A DNA stretch of 45,995 nt from a virus. Shown here in pieces: positions 25,693 to 32,282 of this stretch. The notes beneath the pieces are model-generated. The model made no database searches. It was not told the origin of the DNA and saw only the letters and a list, made by a program, of their open reading frames with translations. Numbering within the stretch: position 1 is the stretch's first letter; the number at the start of each line of letters is the position of its first letter. The stretch covers positions 1 to 45,995 of IMG/VR virus record IMGVR_UViG_3300046660_000282. One strand, 5' to 3'. A program made the translations under genes and the position numbers.

Positions 25693-25874
25693 CAAGGTTT
25701 GTATTCCTCGCAAATGTAATCAATATCGACGCCGACAGTTTTGTGATGATCGCGGATGTAACCTTCAGCAAAATCTAAACACTGAGACATAGATTCGGTT
25801 GGAAGTAATGAGGCTGATCGGTTAGGATCGGGCTCACCATTTACGAGCCAAATTAGCGTTAGGTAAACTATCAA
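25692..25874 (-). CDS. small secreted two-Cys protein, paralogue A, 60 aa
   Basis: TTG start overlapping the previous TGA (GGGAGAAATGTATTGA), so MIVYLTLIWLVNGEPDPNRSASLLPTESMSQCLDFAEGYIRDHHKTVGVDIDYICEEYKP. A hydrophobic start of about 11 residues acts as a signal or anchor, then MSQCLDFAE...YICEE. Same plan as 25871 and 30497 (signal, SMxQCLxxAE, 20-25 residues, C). A disulphide in the periplasm is likely. Confidence 0.7.
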   Translation of the reverse strand: MIVYLTLIWLVNGEPDPNRSASLLPTESMSQCLDFAEGYIRDHHKTVGVDIDYICEEYKP

Positions 25875-26050
25875 TACATTTCTCCCTTGACGTAGCAGCC
25901 TGATTGTACGATCACTTTAGCTGGATTGTCATAATTCTTATAGATGTACTCTTCTTGGTGCTTGCACTGCTCCAACGTGTCAGTGGTGTAGGTATAAAGC
26001 TTGGCAGGCTCGCCAGTGATACTAGCAATAATGATTAATAGGATGTACAT
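25871..26050 (-). CDS. small secreted two-Cys protein, paralogue B, 59 aa
   Basis: MYILLIIIASITGEPAKLYTYTTDTLEQCKHQEEYIYKNYDNPAKVIVQSGCYVKGEMY. A clear short signal (MYILLIIIASITG), then TLEQCKHQEEYI and SGCYVK, aligning with paralogues at 25692 and 30497. RBS is AGGAAAATATT (AAGGA). This family resembles the DUF1482-type prophage proteins (signal plus MxxC...C), but identity is not proven. Confidence 0.72.
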   Translation of the reverse strand: MYILLIIIASITGEPAKLYTYTTDTLEQCKHQEEYIYKNYDNPAKVIVQSGCYVKGEMY

Positions 26051-26061
26051 AATATTTTCCT

Positions 26062-26748
26062 TTAAATGGTGTATGGCACCCTGTCGCGGAAGCCGTTTTC
26101 TGATTTACATTGATTGATATAAGCATACACTTTATTAAATCTTTCGAAGGAAACATCCTCCAAACTAGGATCATACCTAAGAGCCGCGTCAATCAGTTCA
26201 ATATTCTCAGCCGCAAATTCATCTCTGCCGCAGAGGCAATCGGGGATGCGGGCGTTATCAATCGCGATACGCGGCACGCCCAATGCTTCACAAATCTCAA
26301 GGATTGTGGACTTGTAAAGGGTCTGGATCGGCTGAAGCGAAACGGCGGTGCTAAGCAGGCTGTACTTACCAAGCGCTTTCTCAGTCGCGTTCATGGTGCC
26401 CACGGTCCAGCAATTGAATTTCTTTGCTTCTTCGTGTAGTCTGGCCCAACGGTTTTCATCGTTGTAACGCTCTAGGTAATAAGGAACAGCTAAGGTTGAA
26501 TAATTATCGTGGAGCCACGGTAAAATTCGACACGCGAACCAGCCAAGAAATGGTACTTGTTTAACGAAATTTATGCCGTATACCTTATGAGAAATTCCGA
26601 GTCGCTCCGCAGCTTTGTAGCAAAGGATATATGCAACGATGCTATCAGTCCCGCTCAGCCCTATCATGAAGCCGGGAACCGGGGTTTGGGAGCGTTCCAT
26701 CTTATAGACCAAGCGATCCACGAGGGCGTCAAATTTGGGGTGAATCAT
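26062..26748 (-). CDS. nadE-like: NAD synthetase-like PP-loop ATP pyrophosphatase, 228 aa
   Basis: NadE makes NAD from deamido-NAD, ATP and ammonia. MIGLSGTDSIVAYILCYKAAERLG (residues about 28-50) is the PP-loop (SGxxDS) with the GTDS form. WTVGTMNATEKALGKYSLLSTAVSLQPIQTLYKSTILEICEALGVP (about 114-160) parallels NadE GTxNxSExxLGYFTxxGDxxxDxxPIxxLYKTQVxxLxxxLGVP, and the C-terminus has a GRDEFAAENIELIDAAL stretch like DExxLGxxYxxID. It lacks a glutaminase domain, so ammonia-dependent. The GD pair before the Pro is replaced (STAVSLQPI), so specificity could differ. Phage NAD genes counter NAD-depleting defences such as Thoeris. Confidence 0.83.
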   Translation of the reverse strand: MIHPKFDALVDRLVYKMERSQTPVPGFMIGLSGTDSIVAYILCYKAAERLGISHKVYGINFVKQVPFLGWFACRILPWLHDNYSTLAVPYYLERYNDENRWARLHEEAKKFNCWTVGTMNATEKALGKYSLLSTAVSLQPIQTLYKSTILEICEALGVPRIAIDNARIPDCLCGRDEFAAENIELIDAALRYDPSLEDVSFERFNKVYAYINQCKSENGFRDRVPYTI

Positions 26749-26852
26749 TGACTATCATCCCAAACGTAATTACCAATCTCTTCGGAATAGGTGCCAGCGA
26801 GATAAACTGTAGCAGTCACCAAGAGGACCAAAACTATAAATGTTCTAAACAT
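26745..26852 (-). CDS. 35-aa membrane protein
   Basis: MFRTFIVLVLLVTATVYLAGTYSEEIGNYVWDDSQ. One hydrophobic helix (FIVLVLLVTATVYLAG) and a short acidic tail. Stop overlaps the start of the NadE-like gene (ATGA). Too short for the ORF list but has AGGAAATAGC upstream. Confidence 0.6.
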   Translation of the reverse strand: MFRTFIVLVLLVTATVYLAGTYSEEIGNYVWDDSQ

Positions 26853-26861
26853 GCTATTTCC

Positions 26862-27074
26862 TCACTCATCATTTAAACTAATTTTAGCTTTTTCAAACGC
26901 ATCTTTGACAACCTCTTCGGCTTGTGCCCAAGACATACCTGAACCGGGGCTAAAAATACGATAGCCAGTAACAAGAAGTTGATATAGCGTCTCCGAATTC
27001 AAACTATCGCAAGCATTGAAGACGGATTCTCTAATAAGCGTTTCGCGCCACTCTTCTTTCCGCCTGTGCGTCAT
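26862..27074 (-). CDS. hypothetical protein, 70 aa
   Basis: MTHRRKEEWRETLIRESVFNACDSLNSETLYQLLVTGYRIFSPGSGMSWAQAEEVVKDAFEKAKISLNDE. Helical with a GSGMSWAQAEEVV turn that starts a helix. Overlaps the 27074 gene by one base. Unknown. Confidence 0.7.
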   Translation of the reverse strand: MTHRRKEEWRETLIRESVFNACDSLNSETLYQLLVTGYRIFSPGSGMSWAQAEEVVKDAFEKAKISLNDE

Positions 27075-27295
27075 TATTCCAACCCCTCCACACTTGATTT
27101 AACGCCGCGCTCGAATCGTTGCTGCGCCGCATAAGAATAATAACCTACCTTGCCGCAACCTTTACACTTATAGCGGTGCGTGTCAATATCTTCGTTCAGC
27201 GAAATGCTTTCCCAATCTTCAACAACTTCCCAATCGCCATCATCGTTGCGGAAGCCGTGTTTGACACGTCTAGTGGTGTAATGATCACAACTCAC
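27074..27295 (-). CDS. small zinc-ribbon-like protein, 73 aa
   Basis: MSCDHYTTRRVKHGFRNDDGDWEVVEDWESISLNEDIDTHRYKCKGCGKVGYYSYAAQQRFERGVKSSVEGLE. CDHxxT at the start and CKGCGKVGYYS (residues about 44-54) give a Cx1H...CxxC site, i.e. a plausible zinc ribbon; the second half is helical. The motif order C-x-H ... CKxCGxxxxS is like transcript-binding zinc ribbons. Overlaps the 27292 gene by 4 bp. Confidence 0.7.
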   Translation of the reverse strand: MSCDHYTTRRVKHGFRNDDGDWEVVEDWESISLNEDIDTHRYKCKGCGKVGYYSYAAQQRFERGVKSSVEGLE

Positions 27296-27519
27296 TCAAG
27301 AATCTCCTTGATCAACGTGACACGAACCAGTCGAGCTTTCATCTCAGGATCGTCAGGGAACAGAGATAGGAAAAGCTTCATGGTTTTACGTGCCGCCTTC
27401 ACCGTATCTCCGATACTAGCACCAGAATTCCAAACCTTCCATTTGCGCTCGCCGGTATGAGGGTTCTTGTAATAACCTTCAATGGCGTAATACGTTTCAG
27501 TCTCTATCACTTCTGCCAT
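27292..27519 (-). CDS. hypothetical protein, 75 aa
   Basis: MAEVIETETYYAIEGYYKNPHTGERKWKVWNSGASIGDTVKAARKTMKLFLSLFPDDPEMKARLVRVTLIKEILE. A beta hairpin of YYxxExYYKNPxTGxRxWxVWNSG form is followed by a helix and a final strand (ARLVRVTLIKEIL). This IEG-Y-KNPxTGxxxWxVWN...R-VRVTxxxEVL order is a known small phage domain of unknown role. Confidence 0.72.
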   Translation of the reverse strand: MAEVIETETYYAIEGYYKNPHTGERKWKVWNSGASIGDTVKAARKTMKLFLSLFPDDPEMKARLVRVTLIKEILE

Positions 27520-27872
27520 TAAATCTTCTCCCTCATATCTTCCATCACCGACATAGCGGCTTGGGCATGGCTCAACTGCTTCAATATGTCTAGAATAGCT
27601 TCGCGCTTCTTCAGTATCCGCCGTTCAAAATAATCAACTGCATCAGCTTTCGTAGCAATGGTGCATTCATCCATGACAGTGGTATGGCCTACCGTGTTGT
27701 TCTTCATATCATCGAAACCGAGAATGGTTACGCGATGGTAAGGCTTGCCCTCATAATCACCATCAGGCTCAATCTCTACGATCTTGCCATGAATGTCCCA
27801 TCCGCCCATGTAGCGATCCGCGATCCAATGGACATACACACCTTCTTGAATATCTTCAAACTTCATCGTCAT
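27519..27872 (-). CDS. hypothetical protein, 117 aa
   Basis: MTMKFEDIQEGVYVHWIADRYMGGWDIHGKIVEIEPDGDYEGKPYHRVTILGFDDMKNN... The first 75 residues form a beta barrel of SH3 kind (GVYVHWI...G.WDIHGKIVEIE...YHRVTILGFDDMK), followed by two helices (FERRILKKREAILDILKQLSHAQAAMSV). RBS GAGGAGAAGAAATTA; the start may be the first or second Met. Unknown role. Confidence 0.7.
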   Translation of the reverse strand: MTMKFEDIQEGVYVHWIADRYMGGWDIHGKIVEIEPDGDYEGKPYHRVTILGFDDMKNNTVGHTTVMDECTIATKADAVDYFERRILKKREAILDILKQLSHAQAAMSVMEDMREKI

Positions 27873-27889
27873 TTAATTTCTTCTCCTCA

Positions 27890-28084
27890 TCACCACGTCG
27901 TGCCGACTTCTACGAAAGAGGTGTGACGTTCCATCAGTTCCTTGATTCCTTCAACCAACATCACTGCGTCACTCTCAGTGGGGCAGTTGTAGGGGAAGCC
28001 GTTGAGGATAACGTTAAACACTTCCGAACCGTCTGTCAAAGTCTCTGACACGATCCACAGCACGAGATTATCTTTGCCACCCAT
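27890..28084 (-). CDS. hypothetical protein, 64 aa
   Basis: Start MGGKDNLVLWIVSETLTDGSEVFNVI (GGGAGAGTTTCAAA upstream; the longer form lacks an RBS). A beta hairpin, then ESDAVMLVEGIKELM helix and a strand (SFVEVGTTW), i.e. the small layout of strand-strand-helix-strand with NGFPYNCPTESDA as the turn. First gene after the promoter 28128-28156. Confidence 0.7.
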   Translation of the reverse strand: MGGKDNLVLWIVSETLTDGSEVFNVILNGFPYNCPTESDAVMLVEGIKELMERHTSFVEVGTTW

Positions 28085-28127
28085 TTTGAAACTCTCCCTT
28101 CTAATCTGAATCACTTTATCTGCACTC

Positions 28128-28156
28128 TTAATAGCATAATGATTTAGTCATGGCAA
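28128..28156 (-). promoter_or_regulatory. promoter of the 28084-25480 unit
   Basis: Minus strand TTGCCA, 17 bp, TATTAA, no GATGTAAGAA box. Confidence 0.7.
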
Positions 28157-28416
28157 GCCCCCCTAACGGGGGCGACCATTAGGCATAGGATTATTTATCG
28201 GGAGACCATCGTTCCGTTTGACGCAAGGTTGACATTAGACATTATTTTATTCGGAGCATTTGCTGACCTGTGTCACAACGTCCCTCCATTTTTAATGGAA
28301 GGACGTTAACGCCCTCGCTCCGCTACCGCTATTCTGTGTGTCACACCGGGTTCGAAAAACGTTCCATTACTTCTAAGTTTAATAGCCTTTTCTTTTTCTA
28401 AAAATTCTTGTCAAAG
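28157..28416. other. non-coding, with hairpins
   Basis: CCCCCTAACGGGGG (about 28159-28172), and AACGTCC-C-TCCATT-TTT-AATGGA-A-GGACGTT (28277-28307), a 14-bp stem with one mismatch. The 28308-28332 part read on the minus strand (AGCGGTAGCGGAGCGAGGGCG) resembles 9451-9478. No ORF. Confidence 0.55.
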
Positions 28417-28705
28417 TTCTTGGGAAAGTGTAGGAGTTAACTCGATTGTTGTCTTATATTATTTAATAAAAACAATAAGATAAGTAAGTTAATAATATAA
28501 AATAGAGAGTCAAAGTAAGAGTAATTGAGAAAAACAGAAAAAACACAGTCAGAAAAATATCAAAAATTTTCACACATTGCAAAATGCCCTGTTTTCAAAT
28601 CTCTCAATAATCCTTACTTTTACGCTTATTTTCACATAGTATCTTATTGAAATCATTAGGAAAATGTACTTAAAAATCGAGTTAACAACAACGCTTTCCC
28701 AAGAA
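28417..28705. repeat. large imperfect palindrome (inverted block repeat)
   Basis: 31-bp arms 28417-28447 and 28675-28705 share TTCTTGGGAAAG and GTTAACTCGATT in inverted orientation. Moving inwards, CAATAAGATA is found at the same distance on each side, and then AGTAAG-(8)-TTGAGA. About 230 bp of AT-rich sequence lies between the outer arms. Further GTTAAC sites are at 28305 and about 28734. Either a divergent control region or a replication origin. Confidence 0.8.
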
Positions 28706-28747
28706 TGTTGAATCGCCAGAAAAATGCTGCTAGCGTTAACTCAAGGC

Positions 28748-28776
28748 TTGACAAATCGATTTAAGTGTGTTAAGCT
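28748..28776 (+). promoter_or_regulatory. promoter of the zinc-finger/pentapeptide pair
   Basis: TTGACA, 17 bp, TAAGCT, just after a GTTAACTC (28734-28741) that may be an operator half-site. Confidence 0.75.
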
Positions 28777-28808
28777 TCGTTTTTAATTATGAAATTAAGA
28801 GTAATACC

Positions 28809-29726
28809 ATGACAAGAATTAAGCACGAATTACGCTGTGTCGCGCCGGGATGTGGCAACATTTTCCTTGCCTCCAAACTCAACAAAGAGACTTGCAGCAC
28901 CAAGTGTCACATGCGACTCAAGCGTCACAGGACCGAGCCGCGCGCCACAAAATCAGTCTGCCTCTTCCCAAAATGTCAAGAAGTAATTTCGACAAAGACG
29001 GCGCGTGGCAGGCCTAAACTATATTGTTGCGACGACCACATGAAGCGTCATTACTACAATAAGAATTTTGGCATGTCTCACGAAGATAGAGACGCGATTT
29101 GCCCCAATCCCTATTGTGACGTGAAAAATTTCGTCAAGCATCACGGAAGGCAAATTTATTGCACCGATGATTGCAGGAAAGAACACGCCAAGATCAAAAA
29201 TCTCCCCTCCACGACGGAAGAGCCAAAAAAGCTTCCTCATCTCATGCTATGCAATTATTGTGGCACTGAGTATAGATCGGCCCGCACCTCGTCTCAGTTC
29301 TGCGGCACGTCTTGCCGCGTCATGTTCTACAATCAAAATAGAATGGCTGAGTGGGTCCATAAGAGGCGGACCTATGCCGAAGAAGATTATATGGAAGACA
29401 TTTTAGATGGAGAAGTCTATATCGAATGTGAATTCAATGACGTGGATTTTTCCGGCAAGAGTATGTCAAAGGTGAAATTCATTAATTGCGTCATTAATAA
29501 TTGCTGCTTCGATAAGACCTTCTTCGACGGTGTTGAACTGATTGATACTGATTTCGAAGGTCATAACACTTTTAAAGGCGCGATGATTCGCTTCACCAAG
29601 TTCCCCGGTCTAGTTGAAGAAATCCTTGACCTCAGAGGGGCTATCACGTCTACCTTGAAACGCCGCGCCGTGTTAGCCATGCATCGAGACAAATTAGAAG
29701 CAAGAAAGATGAGCTATTATGAATAA
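28809..29726 (+). CDS. four zinc-knuckle protein with pentapeptide-like tail, 305 aa
   Basis: Start MTRIKHELRCVAPGC (AAGAG upstream; an earlier start would precede the transcription start). Four Cys-rich modules: CVAPGC...CSTKC, CLFPKCQ...CCDDH, CPNPYCD...CTDDC, CNYCGTEY...CGTSC (to about residue 178), each a Cx3-4C-x(15-22)-Cx2-3C/H zinc site as in nucleic-acid-binding fingers. After a linker, VYIECEFNDVDFSGKSMSKVKFINCVINNCCFDKTFFDGVELIDTDFEGH (about 200-250) reads as pentapeptide-like repeats (A/C-x-F/L-x-x). This fusion is unusual. DNA or RNA binding likely. Confidence 0.8.
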   Translation: MTRIKHELRCVAPGCGNIFLASKLNKETCSTKCHMRLKRHRTEPRATKSVCLFPKCQEVISTKTARGRPKLYCCDDHMKRHYYNKNFGMSHEDRDAICPNPYCDVKNFVKHHGRQIYCTDDCRKEHAKIKNLPSTTEEPKKLPHLMLCNYCGTEYRSARTSSQFCGTSCRVMFYNQNRMAEWVHKRRTYAEEDYMEDILDGEVYIECEFNDVDFSGKSMSKVKFINCVINNCCFDKTFFDGVELIDTDFEGHNTFKGAMIRFTKFPGLVEEILDLRGAITSTLKRRAVLAMHRDKLEARKMSYYE

Positions 29727-30300
29727 GTATCAAGTCCTATGCGGTAACGAATACCTTAAAACGGGGCAGGTGGTCCAGCCCCATACCATCACGAACCGTG
29801 GCGCGTTTATCGTTGATTGTGACATTGTTGTCACAATGAGGAGCTTAAGACTATTAAGCGAAGGCGATAAATTATGGTCCGTGAGCCAATGTTTGACCGA
29901 GTTTTATAGTAATTGGAATCTTAGATCACTCCTAGACTATGCCAAGTACAGCACCATAGATGGCGAAGACTTGACCAGAACTCGTCAACACGATGTGAGG
30001 ATGAAAGGTGTAATCTATAATAATTGTAACCTGAATGATGTATCGTTCCACGGCGGAACATTGAACAAAGTCGTGTTTCTCAACTGCGACATTGATATTC
30101 TTGACCTGAGACATGCCGCCCTTATCGATGTCCTGTTCCTACATTGCAACAAGACTTATGGCATTAAATTAGACAACGTAAAACCGAGGCGGGTCATCTT
30201 TAAAAAGACCAGCCACCCTAAAGATTTAAAAAGTTTAGGTTTTACCATGGTAAAAAATGAGTCACAAGATTATTTCTGGCTCAAGAAGGAATACCGATAA
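29719..30300 (+). CDS. pentapeptide-repeat-like protein, 193 aa
   Basis: MNKYQVLCGNEYLKTG... begins with a beta/helix cap. Residues about 95-145 (VIYNNCNLNDVSFHGGTLNKVVFLNCDIDILDLRHAALIDVLFLHCN) resemble the tail of the upstream protein (FxNCxxxxxxFxxxxLxxVxFxNC). It lacks the zinc fingers. The ATG overlaps the previous stop by 8 bp, so the two are cotranslated and perhaps form a complex. The gene converges on and overlaps the 30270 gene by 31 bp. Confidence 0.75.
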   Translation: MNKYQVLCGNEYLKTGQVVQPHTITNRGAFIVDCDIVVTMRSLRLLSEGDKLWSVSQCLTEFYSNWNLRSLLDYAKYSTIDGEDLTRTRQHDVRMKGVIYNNCNLNDVSFHGGTLNKVVFLNCDIDILDLRHAALIDVLFLHCNKTYGIKLDNVKPRRVIFKKTSHPKDLKSLGFTMVKNESQDYFWLKKEYR

Positions 30301-30500
30301 TACCAAAACCCGTTCAGCACAACCACATCACTGATACAGCCGCCCATCTCATCCACCGTTCTATAGAACCGATCTATCTCGGCGGCATAGAAGAGTGGAT
30401 AGGTGCGGCACCAGTTCCGGTTCAAGGTGAGGCTGACACTGACACGGTTATTCCTCTCATTGGCTCGAATCAGTGTGAACCTTGCGCCATGTCTCATCAC
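30270..30500 (-). CDS. hypothetical protein, 76 aa
   Basis: MMRHGARFTLIRANERNNRVSVSLTLNRNWCRTYPLFYAAEIDRFYRTVDEMGGCISDVVVLNGFWYYRYSFLSQK. Arg- and Tyr-rich, beta-patterned. Its 3' end overlaps the convergent plus-strand gene by 31 bp, and it overlaps the upstream 30497 gene by 4 bp. Unknown. Confidence 0.65.
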   Translation of the reverse strand: MMRHGARFTLIRANERNNRVSVSLTLNRNWCRTYPLFYAAEIDRFYRTVDEMGGCISDVVVLNGFWYYRYSFLSQK

Positions 30501-30706
30501 TTATTTCCTCTGGCATACTCATCCCTTGTGACGCAGCGGGTATACATTCCTGTATTCTTGCCTTGCTCCATCAGTGTCTTATTCAACTCGGCGCTAAGTG
30601 TCAAACACTGCGCCATCGAGTCAAGCTCTACGTGGTGCACCTCGTGGGCCGGGTCCATCCCAAGAAACGAGACGAAGACGAGATAAGCCCCAATCATGTT
30701 AAGCAT
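30497..30706 (-). CDS. small secreted two-Cys protein, paralogue C, 69 aa
   Basis: Start MLNMIGAYLVFVSFLGMDPAHEVHHVELDSMAQCLTLSAELNKTLMEQGKNTGMYTRCVTRDEYARGNK (AAGGAGTAACACA upstream). A signal segment of about 15 residues, then SMAQCLTLSAEL and YTRCV, the same plan as 25692 and 25871 although 4.6 kb away. Likely exported and disulphide-bonded. Confidence 0.75.
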   Translation of the reverse strand: MLNMIGAYLVFVSFLGMDPAHEVHHVELDSMAQCLTLSAELNKTLMEQGKNTGMYTRCVTRDEYARGNK

Positions 30707-30710
30707 TGTG

Positions 30711-31046
30711 TTACTCCTTCTCAAACATAAAGGCGATGCGGGGATAAGCCTCGTCATGAATTTCAGCCACGAAATATCTAAACGTGAATCTTACCCCGTC
30801 CTTTAAGATAACGACCTTTTTAATAAATTCCATTTCATCCGTATCGATAGATTCCCTATCGACATGGAGATTTAGGTTGTTATAGTATTGTGTCATATCG
30901 TTCAGCCTGAAACGGCCCAAGGCTTCCTCGATATAGAACAAGACAGGCGCGACATATCCCAGCCGATGCTTTTGTCTGAAGTTCTTTTCCTTATTAGCTT
31001 CGTACCATTCCGACGTGACGTGGTCTAAATTGATAACTAGGCTCAT
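30711..31046 (-). CDS. hypothetical protein, 111 aa
   Basis: Start MSLVINLDHVTSEWYEANKEKNFRQKHRL (GGAGGAATAGAT). Alpha/beta; the Asp/Glu-rich middle (RESIDTDEMEFIKKVVILKDGVRFTFRYFV) is a beta sheet edge. Overlaps nothing; 2 bp after 31049's stop. Unknown. Confidence 0.68.
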   Translation of the reverse strand: MSLVINLDHVTSEWYEANKEKNFRQKHRLGYVAPVLFYIEEALGRFRLNDMTQYYNNLNLHVDRESIDTDEMEFIKKVVILKDGVRFTFRYFVAEIHDEAYPRIAFMFEKE

Positions 31047-31048
31047 AT

Positions 31049-31219
31049 CTATTCCTCCACATATCCATAACGAGACATGGTTTGGTCCGTTTCGATCCAA
31101 GTAAAGGCATGAACCGATTTGGCGAAGCTGATCGGCACCCTGATCCAGAATATCAAGGCGTAGCGCTTCTCCACCATGTAAGTCTCATCACGGCGCATCG
31201 TAACTCTGTATCTGCTCAT
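31049..31219 (-). CDS. hypothetical protein, 56 aa
   Basis: MSRYRVTMRRDETYMVEKRYALIFWIRVPISFAKSVHAFTWIETDQTMSRYGYVEE. Strand/helix pattern with aromatic core (YALIFWIRV), and basic N-terminal half. Its ATG is the last 3 bases before the 31220 gene ends. RBS GGATTAAGTAA is weak, so translation is probably coupled. Unknown. Confidence 0.65.
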   Translation of the reverse strand: MSRYRVTMRRDETYMVEKRYALIFWIRVPISFAKSVHAFTWIETDQTMSRYGYVEE

Positions 31220-31480
31220 TTACTTAATCCTCCCCGTTGTGAAATACTCCAATTCATTAGCGATTTGCAACAGGTGAGCCGCGTTATACAACTGCTCCCC
31301 ACCACTCTGAACATCGTGGTCCGCGACATATCGTAACGCTTCTATCGCCCTGCCGAGACAATCATTGGGCCACTTAAACGATTCGATATGGCGTGCCGCA
31401 GCTTCCAAGCCCTTCTCAATCCCAGCTTCATACGCGGCCCAATCAGACAGACCATGACACGATAACGTCGAATATGTCAC
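31220..31480 (-). CDS. hypothetical helical protein, 86 aa
   Basis: MTYSTLSCHGLSDWAAYEAGIEKGLEAAARHIESFKWPNDCLGRAIEALRYVADHDVQSGGEQLYNAAHLLQIANELEYFTTGRIK. Helical, His- and Ala-rich, with two Cys. The CHGLSDWAAYEAGI and YNAAHLLQIANEL segments are amphipathic. Unknown. Confidence 0.68.
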   Translation of the reverse strand: MTYSTLSCHGLSDWAAYEAGIEKGLEAAARHIESFKWPNDCLGRAIEALRYVADHDVQSGGEQLYNAAHLLQIANELEYFTTGRIK

Positions 31481-31519
31481 GTCAAGGTTGCGAATCTATT
31501 ACCCTGATTGTTTCCAATG

Positions 31520-31723
31520 TCAATCCTCCTTATCTAGCAATGTACCACCTATAGGTGGTTCCGTGTTCCTTATCTTGAGACAGAGATTGAAACCCTGCCT
31601 CGTCAATGTTTCTAGATCGGCGGCGCGGTTCGGATTTCTATCCCCCGCCGCAGCGGCGATTCTGCCGAACAAGCTCTGACAATCTCCTAGCGCGATAAGG
31701 AGTTGCTTCCTAGTGTATTTCAT
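31520..31723 (-). CDS. hypothetical protein, 67 aa
   Basis: Start MKYTRKQLLIALGDCQSLFGRIAAAAGDRNPNRAADLETLTRQGFNLCLKIRNTEPPIGGTLLDKED (GGAGGCCGTCACG upstream). Helix-turn-helix-like spacing (RKQLLIALGDCQSLFGRIAAAAGDRNPN), polar tail. It overlaps the stop of the 31720 gene by 4 bp. Unknown. Confidence 0.68.
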   Translation of the reverse strand: MKYTRKQLLIALGDCQSLFGRIAAAAGDRNPNRAADLETLTRQGFNLCLKIRNTEPPIGGTLLDKED

Positions 31724-31965
31724 CGTGACGGCCTCCACGCCTCAATAGCTTCGCGCCAACGGTTAACCTCATTCATAAGGTCAAGCATGGGCGACACGGT
31801 AGAGACGATGTCCACGTTAGCGATATGATCGGCAAAGACATGGATGCGAAACGTTGTACCATCTCGGTTCATCATGGCCGTGCCATAAAAATTTTTGTGA
31901 CGGTTCAGATGCTCGAAATACTGATGCACGTTAAGTGAATAAGTCGATCCATTACTGAGAGACAT
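31720..31965 (-). CDS. hypothetical protein, 81 aa
   Basis: MSLSNGSTYSLNVHQYFEHLNRHKNFYGTAMMNRDGTTFRIHVFADHIANVDIVSTVSPMLDLMNEVNRWREAIEAWRPSR. A beta N-terminal half and a final helix (MLDLMNEVNRWREAIEAW). RBS TAGGAGAACGTC. First gene after the 32008 promoter. Unknown. Confidence 0.7.
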   Translation of the reverse strand: MSLSNGSTYSLNVHQYFEHLNRHKNFYGTAMMNRDGTTFRIHVFADHIANVDIVSTVSPMLDLMNEVNRWREAIEAWRPSR

Positions 31966-32007
31966 GACGTTCTCCTATGTTGAGGAATAATGTTTTTCTA
32001 TTATCTT

Positions 32008-32036
32008 TTCTTACATCCAAATTAAAACAAAGTCAA
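32008..32036 (-). promoter_or_regulatory. boxed promoter (GATG-TAAGAA)
   Basis: Minus strand TTGACT, 17 bp ending GGATG, TAAGAA. Drives the genes below 31965. Confidence 0.8.
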
Positions 32037-32038
32037 CA

Positions 32039-32281
32039 TTAAAAACGCTTCATCGCGTAACTAATCATTCCAGCCATGGAATGCCTGCCACGGTCATAAT
32101 CATCTAGTATAGGAATGGTTCTCATCTCATCCATGAGTCTGACCACGTCGGCCCGACTCAGATTATTCTCCTCGATAATCTTAATCACACGTTTCGCCGT
32201 GACATACTTACCGATATTGAAAGGTTCCGAGGAATATATGCTGCAAACGTCGTCTCTAATTTTTTCAATAATTTTAATCAC
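32039..32281 (-). CDS. hypothetical protein, 80 aa (GTG start)
   Basis: GTG one base after the stop of the 32283 gene. VIKIIEKIRDDVCSIYSSEPFNIGKYVTAKRVIKIIEENNLSRADVVRLMDEMRTIPILDDYDRGRHSMAGMISYAMKRF is helical with ENNLSRADVVRLMDEM like a HTH helix pair; the longer ORF would lie inside the neighbour. Function unknown. Confidence 0.65.
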   Translation of the reverse strand: MIKIIEKIRDDVCSIYSSEPFNIGKYVTAKRVIKIIEENNLSRADVVRLMDEMRTIPILDDYDRGRHSMAGMISYAMKRF

Positions 32282-32282
32282 G

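Noticed and set aside
29019-29240. Minus-strand ORF of 73 codons
   Set aside because: Antisense to the zinc-finger gene; no RBS, hydrophobic composition typical of antisense frames.
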